DNA from: Nonomuraea helvata
GTDB lineage: Bacteria; Actinomycetota; Actinomycetes; Streptosporangiales; Streptosporangiaceae
Assembly: GCF_039535785.1 (NCBI RefSeq)
Contig: NZ_BAAAXV010000009.1
Coordinates: forward strand, 186,001-250,000
Direction of reading: 5' to 3'
DNA: 64,000 nucleotides
The stretch's first letter is position 1. Each line of letters opens with the position of its first letter. A model generated the notes under the pieces. The model saw nothing but the letters and a program-made list of their open reading frames with translations. It made no database searches and was not told where the DNA came from. Of the stretch, positions 1 to 7,180 are shown in pieces. A program made the position numbers and the translations under genes.

Positions 1-393
1 GCCCAGCCTGCCGAACAGCTCGGCGGTGCTCGCGCGCATGGCCCGCCGGTCGATGCCGAGGCGGCGGCGCGGCTGGCGGCCCATGAAGATGTTCTCCATG
101 ACCGACAGGTCCGGGAAGAGGGTCGGTTCCTGGTAGATGACCGCGACCCCGGCCCGCTGCGCGTCCGCGGGCCCGCCGAACTCCACCGGCGCACCGTCCA
201 GCAGGATCCGCCCCGAGTCGGGGCGGTGGACGCCGGAGAGGATCTTCACGAGCGTCGACTTGCCCGCGCCGTTCTCCCCGGCGAGCGCGTGCACCTCGCC
301 GGGGAAGAGCTCCAGAGAGACCTCGCGTACGGCGCGCACCGCACCGAACGCCTTGCTGACCTGCGAGAGGGACAGAACGGGCGTCTCATTCAT
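1..393 (-). CDS. Sugar ABC transporter ATP-binding protein (N-terminal part, cut by window edge)
   Basis: This is the first 131 residues of an ABC ATPase of the ribose/rhamnose importer type (RbsA/XylG/RhaT-like), which energises sugar uptake at the inner face of the membrane. The start is the ATG at 391-393, giving MNETPVLSLSQVSKAFGAV. The Walker A motif GENGAGKST lies near residue 40 and the Q-loop VIYQEPTLFPDLSVMENI near residue 95. The phrase ENIFMGRQPRR is typical of CUT2 sugar ATPases. The signature motif, Walker B and the second ATPase domain lie outside the window. A 120-bp gap separates it from the AraC-type gene upstream on the same strand. The family is clear; the sugar is unknown. 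Confidence 0.85.
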   Translation of the reverse strand, partial: MNETPVLSLSQVSKAFGAVRAVREVSLELFPGEVHALAGENGAGKSTLVKILSGVHRPDSGRILLDGAPVEFGGPADAQRAGVAVIYQEPTLFPDLSVMENIFMGRQPRRRLGIDRRAMRASTAELFGRLG

Positions 394-513
394 TTGCCGC
401 GACTCCCCGGCAAAATCGTTTTAAGCAATGTGGCGACGGTAATTCAGCGATGAGAGAGCGTCAATGGCCGCCGAATAAGAGATCGTCACACGCACAAAGT
501 CGTGCGGAAATTG
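394..513. promoter_or_regulatory. Intergenic region upstream of the sugar ABC ATPase gene
   Basis: These 120 bp lie between the stop of the AraC-type regulator and the start of the ABC ATPase, both on the minus strand. They are more AT-rich than the surrounding coding DNA, with runs such as aaaatcgttttaag and attgttacgttttaag. A promoter for the transporter is plausible. I see no clear operator or terminator. Confidence 0.35.
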
Positions 514-1467
514 TTACGTTTTAAGAAGTTCTTTCGCGGGCAAAGAACACGCCTCGCGGCGGTACCTGCCCGGCGCCACCTCGTACTCCCGCTTGAAGGC
601 GTTGGCCAAAGCGAACTCCGAGCCGTAGCCGACGCTGGCGGCGATCCTGCTGAGCGGCGCGTCGGACTCGCGCATCAGGCGGGCCGCCGTGGCCAGGCGC
701 CACCAGGTGATGTACGCGAGCGGCGGCCGGCCCACCAGAGCACTGAAGCGGCGGGAGAAGGCCGCCCTCGACAGCCCCGCCCGCGCGCCCAGCTCCTGCA
801 CCGTCCACGGATGGGCGGGATCGCGGTGGATGGCGTCCAGCGCGGCGCTGATGCCCGGATCGGCCAGCGCCTGCGCCCACCCGCCGACCGAGCATCGGCC
901 GTGCTCCCCCTCGAACCAGGCCCGCAGGATGTAGAGCAGGAGCAGGTCGAGCAGCGACGACACCACCGTGTCGGCGCCCAGCCGAGGGCGCTGGATCTCC
1001 GCACCCAGGGCCTCGACGGCGGAACGCAGCTCGGTGTGCAGGCCGAGCCGGGCAGGCAGGTGGATCAGGTCGGGCAGCTCGCGCAGGATCGGATGGGCCC
1101 GTCCTGGGTCGAGCCGGTAGCCCCCGCACAGCAGGACGGCGGACACGGGGCCGTCGATCGACTCGGAGGCGAACAGGCCGAGCCCGTCGTCCAGCGGGTC
1201 GCAGTCGAGCTCGACCACCGGCGTGGTCGGCGAGTCGGCCATCGCGTAGCCGTGACCGTGGGGGAAGAAGAGCACGTCGCCCACCGACAGCGCGATCGGG
1301 TCGCCCTCCGGCGGGATCAGCCAGCTCGACCCCCGCAGGATCACCTGGAATCCCGCGGAGCCCGGCACGGAGGGGAAGCGCTGCCCCCAGGGGGCGCGCA
1401 GCTCGACGCGGGCCGAGCGGGGGCTGCCGGTGCGCATGAGGGCGATCACGTCGCTGAGCACATCCAC
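514..1467 (-). CDS. AraC family transcriptional regulator with N-terminal cupin sensor domain
   Basis: A 317-residue regulator. Residues 1-180 form a cupin-type sensor (AraC_binding/cupin_6 style), with RGSSWLIPPEGDPIALSVGD and an FPHGHGYAM turn. The last ~100 residues form the double helix-turn-helix: WTVQELGARAGLSRAAFSRRF followed by IAASVGYGSEFALANAFKRE. The start used is the GTG at 1467 (MDVLSDVIALM). It is divergent from the NmrA/oxidoreductase fusion gene with 88 bp between them, and such cupin-AraC regulators often control a divergent oxidoreductase; that link is inferred. It could instead control the sugar ABC genes downstream. Confidence 0.9.
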   Translation of the reverse strand: MDVLSDVIALMRTGSPRSARVELRAPWGQRFPSVPGSAGFQVILRGSSWLIPPEGDPIALSVGDVLFFPHGHGYAMADSPTTPVVELDCDPLDDGLGLFASESIDGPVSAVLLCGGYRLDPGRAHPILRELPDLIHLPARLGLHTELRSAVEALGAEIQRPRLGADTVVSSLLDLLLLYILRAWFEGEHGRCSVGGWAQALADPGISAALDAIHRDPAHPWTVQELGARAGLSRAAFSRRFSALVGRPPLAYITWWRLATAARLMRESDAPLSRIAASVGYGSEFALANAFKREYEVAPGRYRREACSLPAKELLKT

Positions 1468-1555
1468 GGACGAAACCTACAGGAAGACGATCGCGTATGA
1501 AACAGGCGAGTCTGACGCATTGGTTGTCTCGCTCTGGGCACCTACGGTGGCCTGC
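1468..1555. promoter_or_regulatory. Divergent promoter region, AraC regulator / NmrA-oxidoreductase fusion
   Basis: An 88-bp spacer between two divergent start codons must carry both promoters. It contains acaggaagacgatcgcgtatg and a stretch around 1496-1530 with tatgaaacaggcgag. No convincing dyad operator is visible. Confidence 0.35.
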
Positions 1556-3217
1556 ATGAGAAAAGTACTGGTCACGGGCGCGACCGGCACGGTCGGCAGG
1601 CTGGTGGCGGCGCAGTTGGGTGACACGGGAGTCGAGGTCAGGCCATTCAGCAGGGCCGGGGGCGACCTGTCGGACCCCGGGTCGCTGCCGCTCGACGGGG
1701 TGGAGTCGGCGTTCCTGGTGTGGCCGTTCGCCACGGCGGACGGGGCGCGGGCGGTGATCGACGCCATCGCGCGCCGGGCCCGCCGCGTGGTCTACCTCTC
1801 CTCCGCCGCGGTACGCGACCACGAACGCGAGATCGAGCGGCTGATCGAGGAGTCCGGGGTGGAGTGGACGTTCCTGCGTCCGCACGCCTTCGCGGCCAAC
1901 GCGCTGCGATGGGCCGCGCAGGTGCGGTCAGGGGTGGTACGCGGCTCGTACGGCCGGGCCGCCATGCCGGTGGTGGACGAGCGGGACATCGCGGCGGTCG
2001 CCGTACGGGCATTGCTGGACGACGGGCACCACGGCGCCGTCCACGAGCTGACCGGCCCAGAGTCGATCACCCAGGCCGATCAGGTACGCATCATTTCCGA
2101 AATCATGAAATTTCCGGTCCGCTGGGAGGAGGTCCCCGCGCATCACACCCGAGAGGAGCTGCTGGCCAGGGGATGGCCCCCACAGGCGGTGGACGGCGTC
2201 CTCCGCGCCCAGGCAGACCTGGTCGCCCACCCTGCTCCCCTCACCGCGACGGTCGAGGAGGTCACCAAGACCCCGCCCCGCACGTTCGCCACCTGGGTGG
2301 CGGAGCACGCGGCGGAGTTCGGCGCCGTCCCCAAGCCCGAAACCATGTCGGCCGCCCGCATCCACGAATACGGCGGCGAGATCCGCCACGACCGGATCCC
2401 GACGCCGCGGCCGGGCCCTGGGGAGGTGCTCATCGAGGTGGCGGCGACCTCGTTCAACCCGTCGGAGGTCGGTCTGCGGGCGGGCCTGCTGCGCGACGTG
2501 CTCCACGTGGAGCTGCCGTGGACGCTCGGCTCGGACGTCTCCGGCACGGTCGTCGAGACCGGCCGGGGCGTCACGGACCTGGCACCAGGCGACCGCGTGT
2601 TCGGCCTGGTGGGCGGCGTGGCGGCCGCATACGCCGCCGTGCCCGCGAGCGTGCTGGCCAGGGCGCCGCAGAGCGTACCGCTCGCCCACGCCGCCGCCGT
2701 GCCGGTGGCCGGGCTCACCGCCTGGCAGGCGGTCCACGAGCACGCCCGCGTCACGCGGGGGCAGCGCGTGCTGATCAACGGGGCGGGCGGCGGGGTCGGT
2801 ATGTTCGCCGTCCAGCTCGCCAAGCTCGCAGGCGCGACCGTGTTCGCCACGGCGAGCCCGCGCAGCGCGGCCGCGGTCAAGCGGTACGGCGCCGACGAGG
2901 TGATCGACTACACGACCACACCGCTCCCCGGCGGCATGGACGTGCTGCTGAACCTGGCCGCGCTCCCCGCGAAGGACGCCGCCGCCCTGGCCGGGCTCGG
3001 GCGCACGGTGGTCACCATCGCCACCCCGATCGAGGGCGGCACCCACTTCGTGGCCCGCAACGACCCGGCTCAGCTGGCCGAGCTCGCCGCCCTCATCGAC
3101 CGGGGCGAGCTCGACGTCGAGATCGCCGAGTCGCTCCCCCTGACCGAGCTGGGGAAGGTGCACCGCCGGGCCGAGGAGGGCGACACGCGCGGCAAGATCA
3201 TCCTGCTTCCGGCGTGA
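1556..3217 (+). CDS. Fusion protein: NmrA/SDR-type NAD(P)-binding domain + zinc-free quinone oxidoreductase
   Basis: The start is the ATG at 1556 (MRKVLVTGATGTVG), not the longer open frame, because the Rossmann glycine motif follows at once. Residues 1 to ~255 are an NmrA-like/azoreductase-type atypical SDR (GATGTVGRL; VEWTFLRPHAFAANAL; VVDERDIAAVAV). From about residue 264 an MDR alcohol-dehydrogenase/quinone-oxidoreductase domain begins: a GroES-like part with PGPGEVLIEVAATSFNPSE, then the cofactor motif GAGGGVGMFAVQLAK. Catalytic and structural zinc cysteines are absent, as in NADPH:quinone oxidoreductases. It is probably a cytosolic NAD(P)H-dependent redox enzyme with unknown substrate. 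The 3' end overlaps the convergent acetoacetyl-CoA synthetase gene by 20 bp. Confidence 0.85.
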   Translation: MRKVLVTGATGTVGRLVAAQLGDTGVEVRPFSRAGGDLSDPGSLPLDGVESAFLVWPFATADGARAVIDAIARRARRVVYLSSAAVRDHEREIERLIEESGVEWTFLRPHAFAANALRWAAQVRSGVVRGSYGRAAMPVVDERDIAAVAVRALLDDGHHGAVHELTGPESITQADQVRIISEIMKFPVRWEEVPAHHTREELLARGWPPQAVDGVLRAQADLVAHPAPLTATVEEVTKTPPRTFATWVAEHAAEFGAVPKPETMSAARIHEYGGEIRHDRIPTPRPGPGEVLIEVAATSFNPSEVGLRAGLLRDVLHVELPWTLGSDVSGTVVETGRGVTDLAPGDRVFGLVGGVAAAYAAVPASVLARAPQSVPLAHAAAVPVAGLTAWQAVHEHARVTRGQRVLINGAGGGVGMFAVQLAKLAGATVFATASPRSAAAVKRYGADEVIDYTTTPLPGGMDVLLNLAALPAKDAAALAGLGRTVVTIATPIEGGTHFVARNDPAQLAELAALIDRGELDVEIAESLPLTELGKVHRRAEEGDTRGKIILLPA

Positions 3218-5201
3218 AGTGGCGGAGCACCTCGGGGTTGGCCATGGCGTCGGGGTTGGCCGCCTGCTCGACGGGCGTGCCCAGCAGGATCTTGCGTACG
3301 GGCACCTCCAGCTTCTTGCCGGAGAGTGTGCGGGGGATGCCCGGGACCACGTGGATCTCGTTGGGCACGTGACGCGGTGACAGCTCCTTGCGCAGGGCGT
3401 CACAGAGGGCGCGTTCGAGCGGCTCGGTGAGTGTCGCGTCCTCCGCGAGCGTCACATACAGCAGCAGCCGGCCCTCCTGCCCGAGCTGCCCGGTGTCGAT
3501 CACCAGGCTGTCGGCGATCTCCTCGAACCGCTCGACCACCCGGTAGAACTCGCTGGTGCCCATCCGGACGCCGCCCCGGTTGAGCGTCGAGTCGGAGCGG
3601 CCGTAGATCACGCAGCTGCCGTCCTCGTTGACCTTGATCCAGTCGCCGTGCCGCCACACGCCCGGGTAGACGTCGAAGTAGCTCTCGAAGTAGCGCCGGC
3701 CGTCGGGGTCGTTCCAGAACTTCACCGGCATCGACGGCATCGGCGCGGTCAGCACGAGCTCGCCCACCTCGCCGACGACCGGCTTGCCCGAGACGTCGTA
3801 CGAGTCCACCTTGGCGCCCAGCGACCGGCACGGGATGATCCCCGCCCTGATCGGGTGGAGCACGGTCGCCCCGACGAACCCCGTGCACACGTCCGTCCCG
3901 CCGGAGAAGGATCCCAGCGGGATCCCCGGCAGCTCGGAGGCCACCCACTCGAACCCCTCGGGCGGCAGCGGCGACCCGGTCGAGCCGATGCCCCGCAGCC
4001 GCTCCAGCCCCTCGGGGTGGATCCCCGCCTTCAGCGAGGCCATGATGTACGGCGCCCCGACCCCGAAGTAGGTCACCTCCTCGGAGCCGGCGATCCGCCA
4101 CAGGGCGGCCGGCGACGGATAGGTGGCCGCGCCGTCGTACAGCACTGGCGTGGCCCCCACCAGCAGGGCGCCGATGAGGTAGTTCCACATCATCCAGCCC
4201 GTGGTGGTGTACCAGAAGAACACATCGCCCTCGCCCACGTCCTGGTGGAAGGCGAGCGACTTGAGATGCTCCAGGACGACGCCGCCGTGGCCGTGCACGA
4301 TCGGCTTGGGCAGCCCCGTGGTGCCGCTGGAGTAGAGGATCCACAGCGGGTGGTCGAACGGCACCCGTTCGAACTCCAGCGGCCCCTCCTCCGCCCGCAG
4401 CCCCTCCCAGCCGATCACCTCGCCGTGCGGCACCTCCCGGGTGCGCGCCTCGGAGGGCTCGGCCTGCTGAGGGGCACGGCCCTCGTCGAGCGCGGCCAGG
4501 TAGGGGATCCACACGGTCGCGCGCAGCGTGGGCAGCTGGGCGGCGATCTCGTTGACGGCGTCGGAGCGGTCGTACGTCTTGCCGTTGTAGTGGTAGCCGT
4601 CGACCGCGATGAGCACCTTGGGCTCGATCTGCTTGAACCTGTCGACGATGCTCGGCACCCCGAAGTCGGGCGAGCCCGCCGACCAGATCGCGCCCAGCGA
4701 CGCGGTCGCCAGGAAGGCGATCAGGGCCTGCGGGATGTTCGGCAGGTAGGCCGCCACCCGGTCGCCGCGCCGCACGCCGAGCCGGGCCAGCCCCGTACGG
4801 ACGCAGGCCACCTCCTCGCGCAGCTCCTCCCAGGTCAGCTCCTGGCGGGCGCCGTCCTCGGACACGAACACCACGGCGGTGCCCTCCGTACGGCGCAGCG
4901 CGTTCTCGGCGTAGTTGAGCGAGCCGCCCTCGAACCACCTGGCGTCCGGCATCGTCCCTGAGAGGACCGGCCCGTCGCCACGCTCCCCGATCACGTCGAA
5001 GTAGTCCCAGACCGATGTCCAGAACTCCTCGGGGCGCTCGACGGACCATCGCCACACGTCCTCATAGGGACCCGGCCGCCCCAGCCACTCCAGGTAGCGG
5101 GTCAGCCTGGCCTTCGCGACCACCTCTTCGCTCGGCTCCCAGAGAAGCGCGCCCTCAGCAACCATGTGCCCCATCCTGTCGCCCGTTTGGGGGAAAGTCA
5201 T
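3198..5201 (-). CDS. aacS: Acetoacetyl-CoA synthetase (acetoacetate-CoA ligase)
   Basis: A 667-residue ANL-superfamily adenylate-forming enzyme, full length for acetoacetate-CoA ligase (about 650). It activates acetoacetate to acetoacetyl-CoA in the cytosol with ATP and CoA. Visible motifs are the P-loop-like YSSGTTGLPKPIVHGHGG (middle of the protein), FSGGTDVCTGFVG, the adenylation motif YFDVYPGVWRHGDW, and the C-terminal catalytic lysine segment LSGKKLEVPVRKIL. The N-terminal ACAS_N-like region (YEDVWRWSVERPEEFWTSVWDYF) matches the family. The start at 5201 follows GGAAGGTCGG; two further in-frame Met codons lie within 13 residues. It is convergent with the oxidoreductase fusion. Butyrate/ketone metabolism or polyhydroxybutyrate turnover is the usual role. 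Confidence 0.92.
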   Translation of the reverse strand: MTFPQTGDRMGHMVAEGALLWEPSEEVVAKARLTRYLEWLGRPGPYEDVWRWSVERPEEFWTSVWDYFDVIGERGDGPVLSGTMPDARWFEGGSLNYAENALRRTEGTAVVFVSEDGARQELTWEELREEVACVRTGLARLGVRRGDRVAAYLPNIPQALIAFLATASLGAIWSAGSPDFGVPSIVDRFKQIEPKVLIAVDGYHYNGKTYDRSDAVNEIAAQLPTLRATVWIPYLAALDEGRAPQQAEPSEARTREVPHGEVIGWEGLRAEEGPLEFERVPFDHPLWILYSSGTTGLPKPIVHGHGGVVLEHLKSLAFHQDVGEGDVFFWYTTTGWMMWNYLIGALLVGATPVLYDGAATYPSPAALWRIAGSEEVTYFGVGAPYIMASLKAGIHPEGLERLRGIGSTGSPLPPEGFEWVASELPGIPLGSFSGGTDVCTGFVGATVLHPIRAGIIPCRSLGAKVDSYDVSGKPVVGEVGELVLTAPMPSMPVKFWNDPDGRRYFESYFDVYPGVWRHGDWIKVNEDGSCVIYGRSDSTLNRGGVRMGTSEFYRVVERFEEIADSLVIDTGQLGQEGRLLLYVTLAEDATLTEPLERALCDALRKELSPRHVPNEIHVVPGIPRTLSGKKLEVPVRKILLGTPVEQAANPDAMANPEVLRHFTPEAG

Positions 5202-5223
5202 ACCCGACCTTCCACATAACTTG

Positions 5224-6081
5224 CTATTTCCGTAGGTGGTCCACCGCCATACGCGCGGCCGTGCCGATCACGGCGTCGGCCCGTGGCTGGTTGAGCGCGG
5301 TGCTGAAGGACCGGGTGACCACGGCCACCGCGTAGCGCCGGCCGTCGGGGTACTCGACGACGCCGGACTCGGCGCGCAGCGTGGGCAGCGTGCCGGTCTT
5401 GCCGCTGACCGCGACGTCGTCGTACGGGAAGCCGGAGGCCAGGCGGTGCGGCCACACCTGCATGTTGAACACGCCGCGCATCCAGGCGCACGACTCCGCC
5501 GAGGCCGCCTCGTCCCGCCAGATCATCCCGAACAGCCGGGCCAGCTCGCGGGGGGTGGACCGGTTCGTCCGCGCGGGGTCGAGCACGCGCAGCCGCGCGA
5601 TGTCCTCGGGATCCACGAACGGCCACGCGTGCCCGGCGTCGACGCTCATGCTGTCGAGAAGCTCACGGCCGCTCTGCGTCACCCGCGTCCCGTCGAGCCC
5701 GAACTCCGCCGGCACGGCGTTGACCGCGTCGAACCCCACCCGGTGCAGCAGCAGGTCGGCCGAGGTGTTGTCGCTCACCGTGATCATCAGGTAGGCCAGG
5801 TCGCGCAGCGAGATCGTCACGTCGTCGAGCATCACCGAGATCCCCGTCGGCCCCGGCACCCGGTCGCCGGCCGTCACGGTCACCCGTTCGGAGAGATCCA
5901 GCAGCCCCGCGTCGGCCTGCCGGCAGAGCGCCACCAGCAGCGGCACCTTGAACATCGACGCCGTCGGCACCGGCTCGTCCGACCTGTGCCCCACATGCCG
6001 CCCCGAGTCGATGTCGGCGGCGTGCAGCCAGCCGGTCACCCCCGCCGCCCGGAACAGCGCGTCAAAGTCCGGGCCGCTCAT
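5224..6081 (-). CDS. Serine hydrolase, class A beta-lactamase fold
   Basis: About 285 residues of the class A beta-lactamase/DD-peptidase superfamily. The three active-site boxes are present: SMFK (SxxK, nucleophile Ser), SDN in VSDNTSADLLL, and KTG in VSGKTGTLPTL. The loop before STPRELARLFG, where class A enzymes carry Glu166 in an ExxLN motif, has no such motif, so efficient beta-lactam deacylation is doubtful. No signal peptide is visible, suggesting a cytosolic location or a non-classical role. The start chosen is the ATG at 6081 because AAGGAGG lies 4 nt upstream. The preceding 24-codon ORF ends on this start (ATGA). It is in line with the LysR gene upstream. Confidence 0.82.
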   Translation of the reverse strand: MSGPDFDALFRAAGVTGWLHAADIDSGRHVGHRSDEPVPTASMFKVPLLVALCRQADAGLLDLSERVTVTAGDRVPGPTGISVMLDDVTISLRDLAYLMITVSDNTSADLLLHRVGFDAVNAVPAEFGLDGTRVTQSGRELLDSMSVDAGHAWPFVDPEDIARLRVLDPARTNRSTPRELARLFGMIWRDEAASAESCAWMRGVFNMQVWPHRLASGFPYDDVAVSGKTGTLPTLRAESGVVEYPDGRRYAVAVVTRSFSTALNQPRADAVIGTAARMAVDHLRK

Positions 6082-6152
6082 GCGCCCTCCTTCGTCGGGC
6101 ACACGAGCGGCAGCCGGCTGTGTCTGATTGTTCGCTCGCTGCGCTCACTCAT
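6078..6152 (-). CDS. Small MSERSE-type coupling ORF (24 aa)
   Basis: A 24-codon ORF beginning MSERSERTIRHSRLP and ending KEGA. Its ATG overlaps the stop of the LysR gene (ATGA at 6149-6152), and its TGA overlaps the ATG of the serine hydrolase (ATGA at 6078-6081), so the three frames form an unbroken coupled chain. The hydrolase Shine-Dalgarno AAGGAGG lies inside it. No domain is recognisable and the peptide may have no function of its own. A second MSERSE peptide in the same position relative to its gene occurs at 28150-28230. Coding status is inferred only from this arrangement. Confidence 0.4.
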   Translation of the reverse strand: MSERSERTIRHSRLPLVCPTKEGA

Positions 6153-7066
6153 GCCAGCATCCCCGGCCGGCGGCTGACCCGCCGCACGGACACAGCGCGC
6201 TCGTCCGTCATCCCGGCGCTCTCCTTCAACGTACGTACGGCCACGGCCGAGAAGTCGTTGACCGCGTTCGCCGCCACACGCCAGGCGGTGGAGACCCGGC
6301 ACGTGATCGGCGAGCCTAGCAGCGGCCGCCAGGAGAGCCCCGGGAGCTCCACCTTCGGGCCGAACGCCACCGCCGCCCCCGCCAGCACCAGACCCAGCCC
6401 CGCCCCCTCGTGCACCTGGACGGGCACGTAGCCGTGGCGGCGGCACTCCGAGAGCATCTCCGCGTAGAGACCCGGCTCGCCCTCCTGGGGCGGCATCAGC
6501 AACTCACGTCCGGCCAGGTCGGCCAGGTGCACCTCCCCGACGCCGGTGAGCGGGTCGCCCTCGGCCAGCAGCACGCCCTGCGCCTGCACGAGCACCTGGC
6601 CGAACCGCAGACCGGGCGCGGAGACCGGATGGCGGACCAGGCCCACGTCGATGGTCCCCTCCGCCAGCGCCGTCACCTGGTCGGCGGTCCAGATCTCGGC
6701 GGGCGCGAGGCGTACCTCGGGATTGGTCTCGCGGAAACCCGCGACCAGGGCGGCGATCACGGCGTCGGCCAGGTCGGGCGGGACACCGACCTTGAGCACC
6801 GCGCCCTCGCCCTGCCTGGCCAGCTCGTGCAGGCGGTCCACCCTGGCCACGATCTCGCGGGCCTCGCCCAGGAGCAGCCTGCCCGCCTCGGTGAGCCGCA
6901 CCTGGCGGGCCGAGCGGTCGAACAGCCGCACGCCGAGCTCCTCCTCCAGGCGCTTGATGCGCTGGCTGAGCGGCGGCTGTGCCATGCCGAGGCGGATCGC
7001 GGCGTTGCCGAAGTGGAGTTCCTCCGCGACCACGGCGAAGTAGCGTAGATGCCGGACGAGGTCCAC
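6149..7066 (-). CDS. LysR family transcriptional regulator
   Basis: A 305-residue LysR-type regulator. The N-terminal winged helix-turn-helix reads LHFGNAAIRLGMAQPPLSQ followed by IKRLEEELGVRLFDR. The effector-binding domain begins near residue 90 (KVGVPPDLADAVIAALVAGF). The final ~20 residues (MTDERAVSVRRVSRRPG) look like a lineage-specific tail. The start is the GTG at 7066. It is divergent from the penicillin-binding protein gene and coupled downstream, through a small MSERSE ORF, to the beta-lactamase-fold hydrolase. This resembles AmpR-type arrangements, so control of one or both neighbours is a reasonable inference but is not shown. Confidence 0.9.
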   Translation of the reverse strand: MDLVRHLRYFAVVAEELHFGNAAIRLGMAQPPLSQRIKRLEEELGVRLFDRSARQVRLTEAGRLLLGEAREIVARVDRLHELARQGEGAVLKVGVPPDLADAVIAALVAGFRETNPEVRLAPAEIWTADQVTALAEGTIDVGLVRHPVSAPGLRFGQVLVQAQGVLLAEGDPLTGVGEVHLADLAGRELLMPPQEGEPGLYAEMLSECRRHGYVPVQVHEGAGLGLVLAGAAVAFGPKVELPGLSWRPLLGSPITCRVSTAWRVAANAVNDFSAVAVRTLKESAGMTDERAVSVRRVSRRPGMLA

Positions 7067-7180
7067 GACCAGCCACTATATCCACATTTATATCTTTGAA
7101 GCAGCCATATCAGTATTGGACACCCCTGCCTTTCCTCTGGTGTTCTCTGCGTCATGGCACCACAAAGGGGGACACTGTAC
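7067..7180. promoter_or_regulatory. Divergent LysR/PBP promoter region with TATATC-N6-TATATC repeat
   Basis: This AT-rich spacer between the LysR GTG (7066) and the PBP start carries a direct repeat TATATC at 7077-7082 and 7089-7094, 6 nt apart. The same stretch contains ATAT-N8-ATAT dyad symmetry. It is a good candidate for a LysR-box type operator controlling the LysR gene and possibly the divergent PBP gene. Binding is inferred only. Confidence 0.4.

Noticed and set aside
6078..6446. 122-codon minus-strand frame ending with the MSERSE segment
   Set aside because: Only the last 24 codons lie outside the LysR gene; the upstream part is a shifted-frame shadow of LysR.
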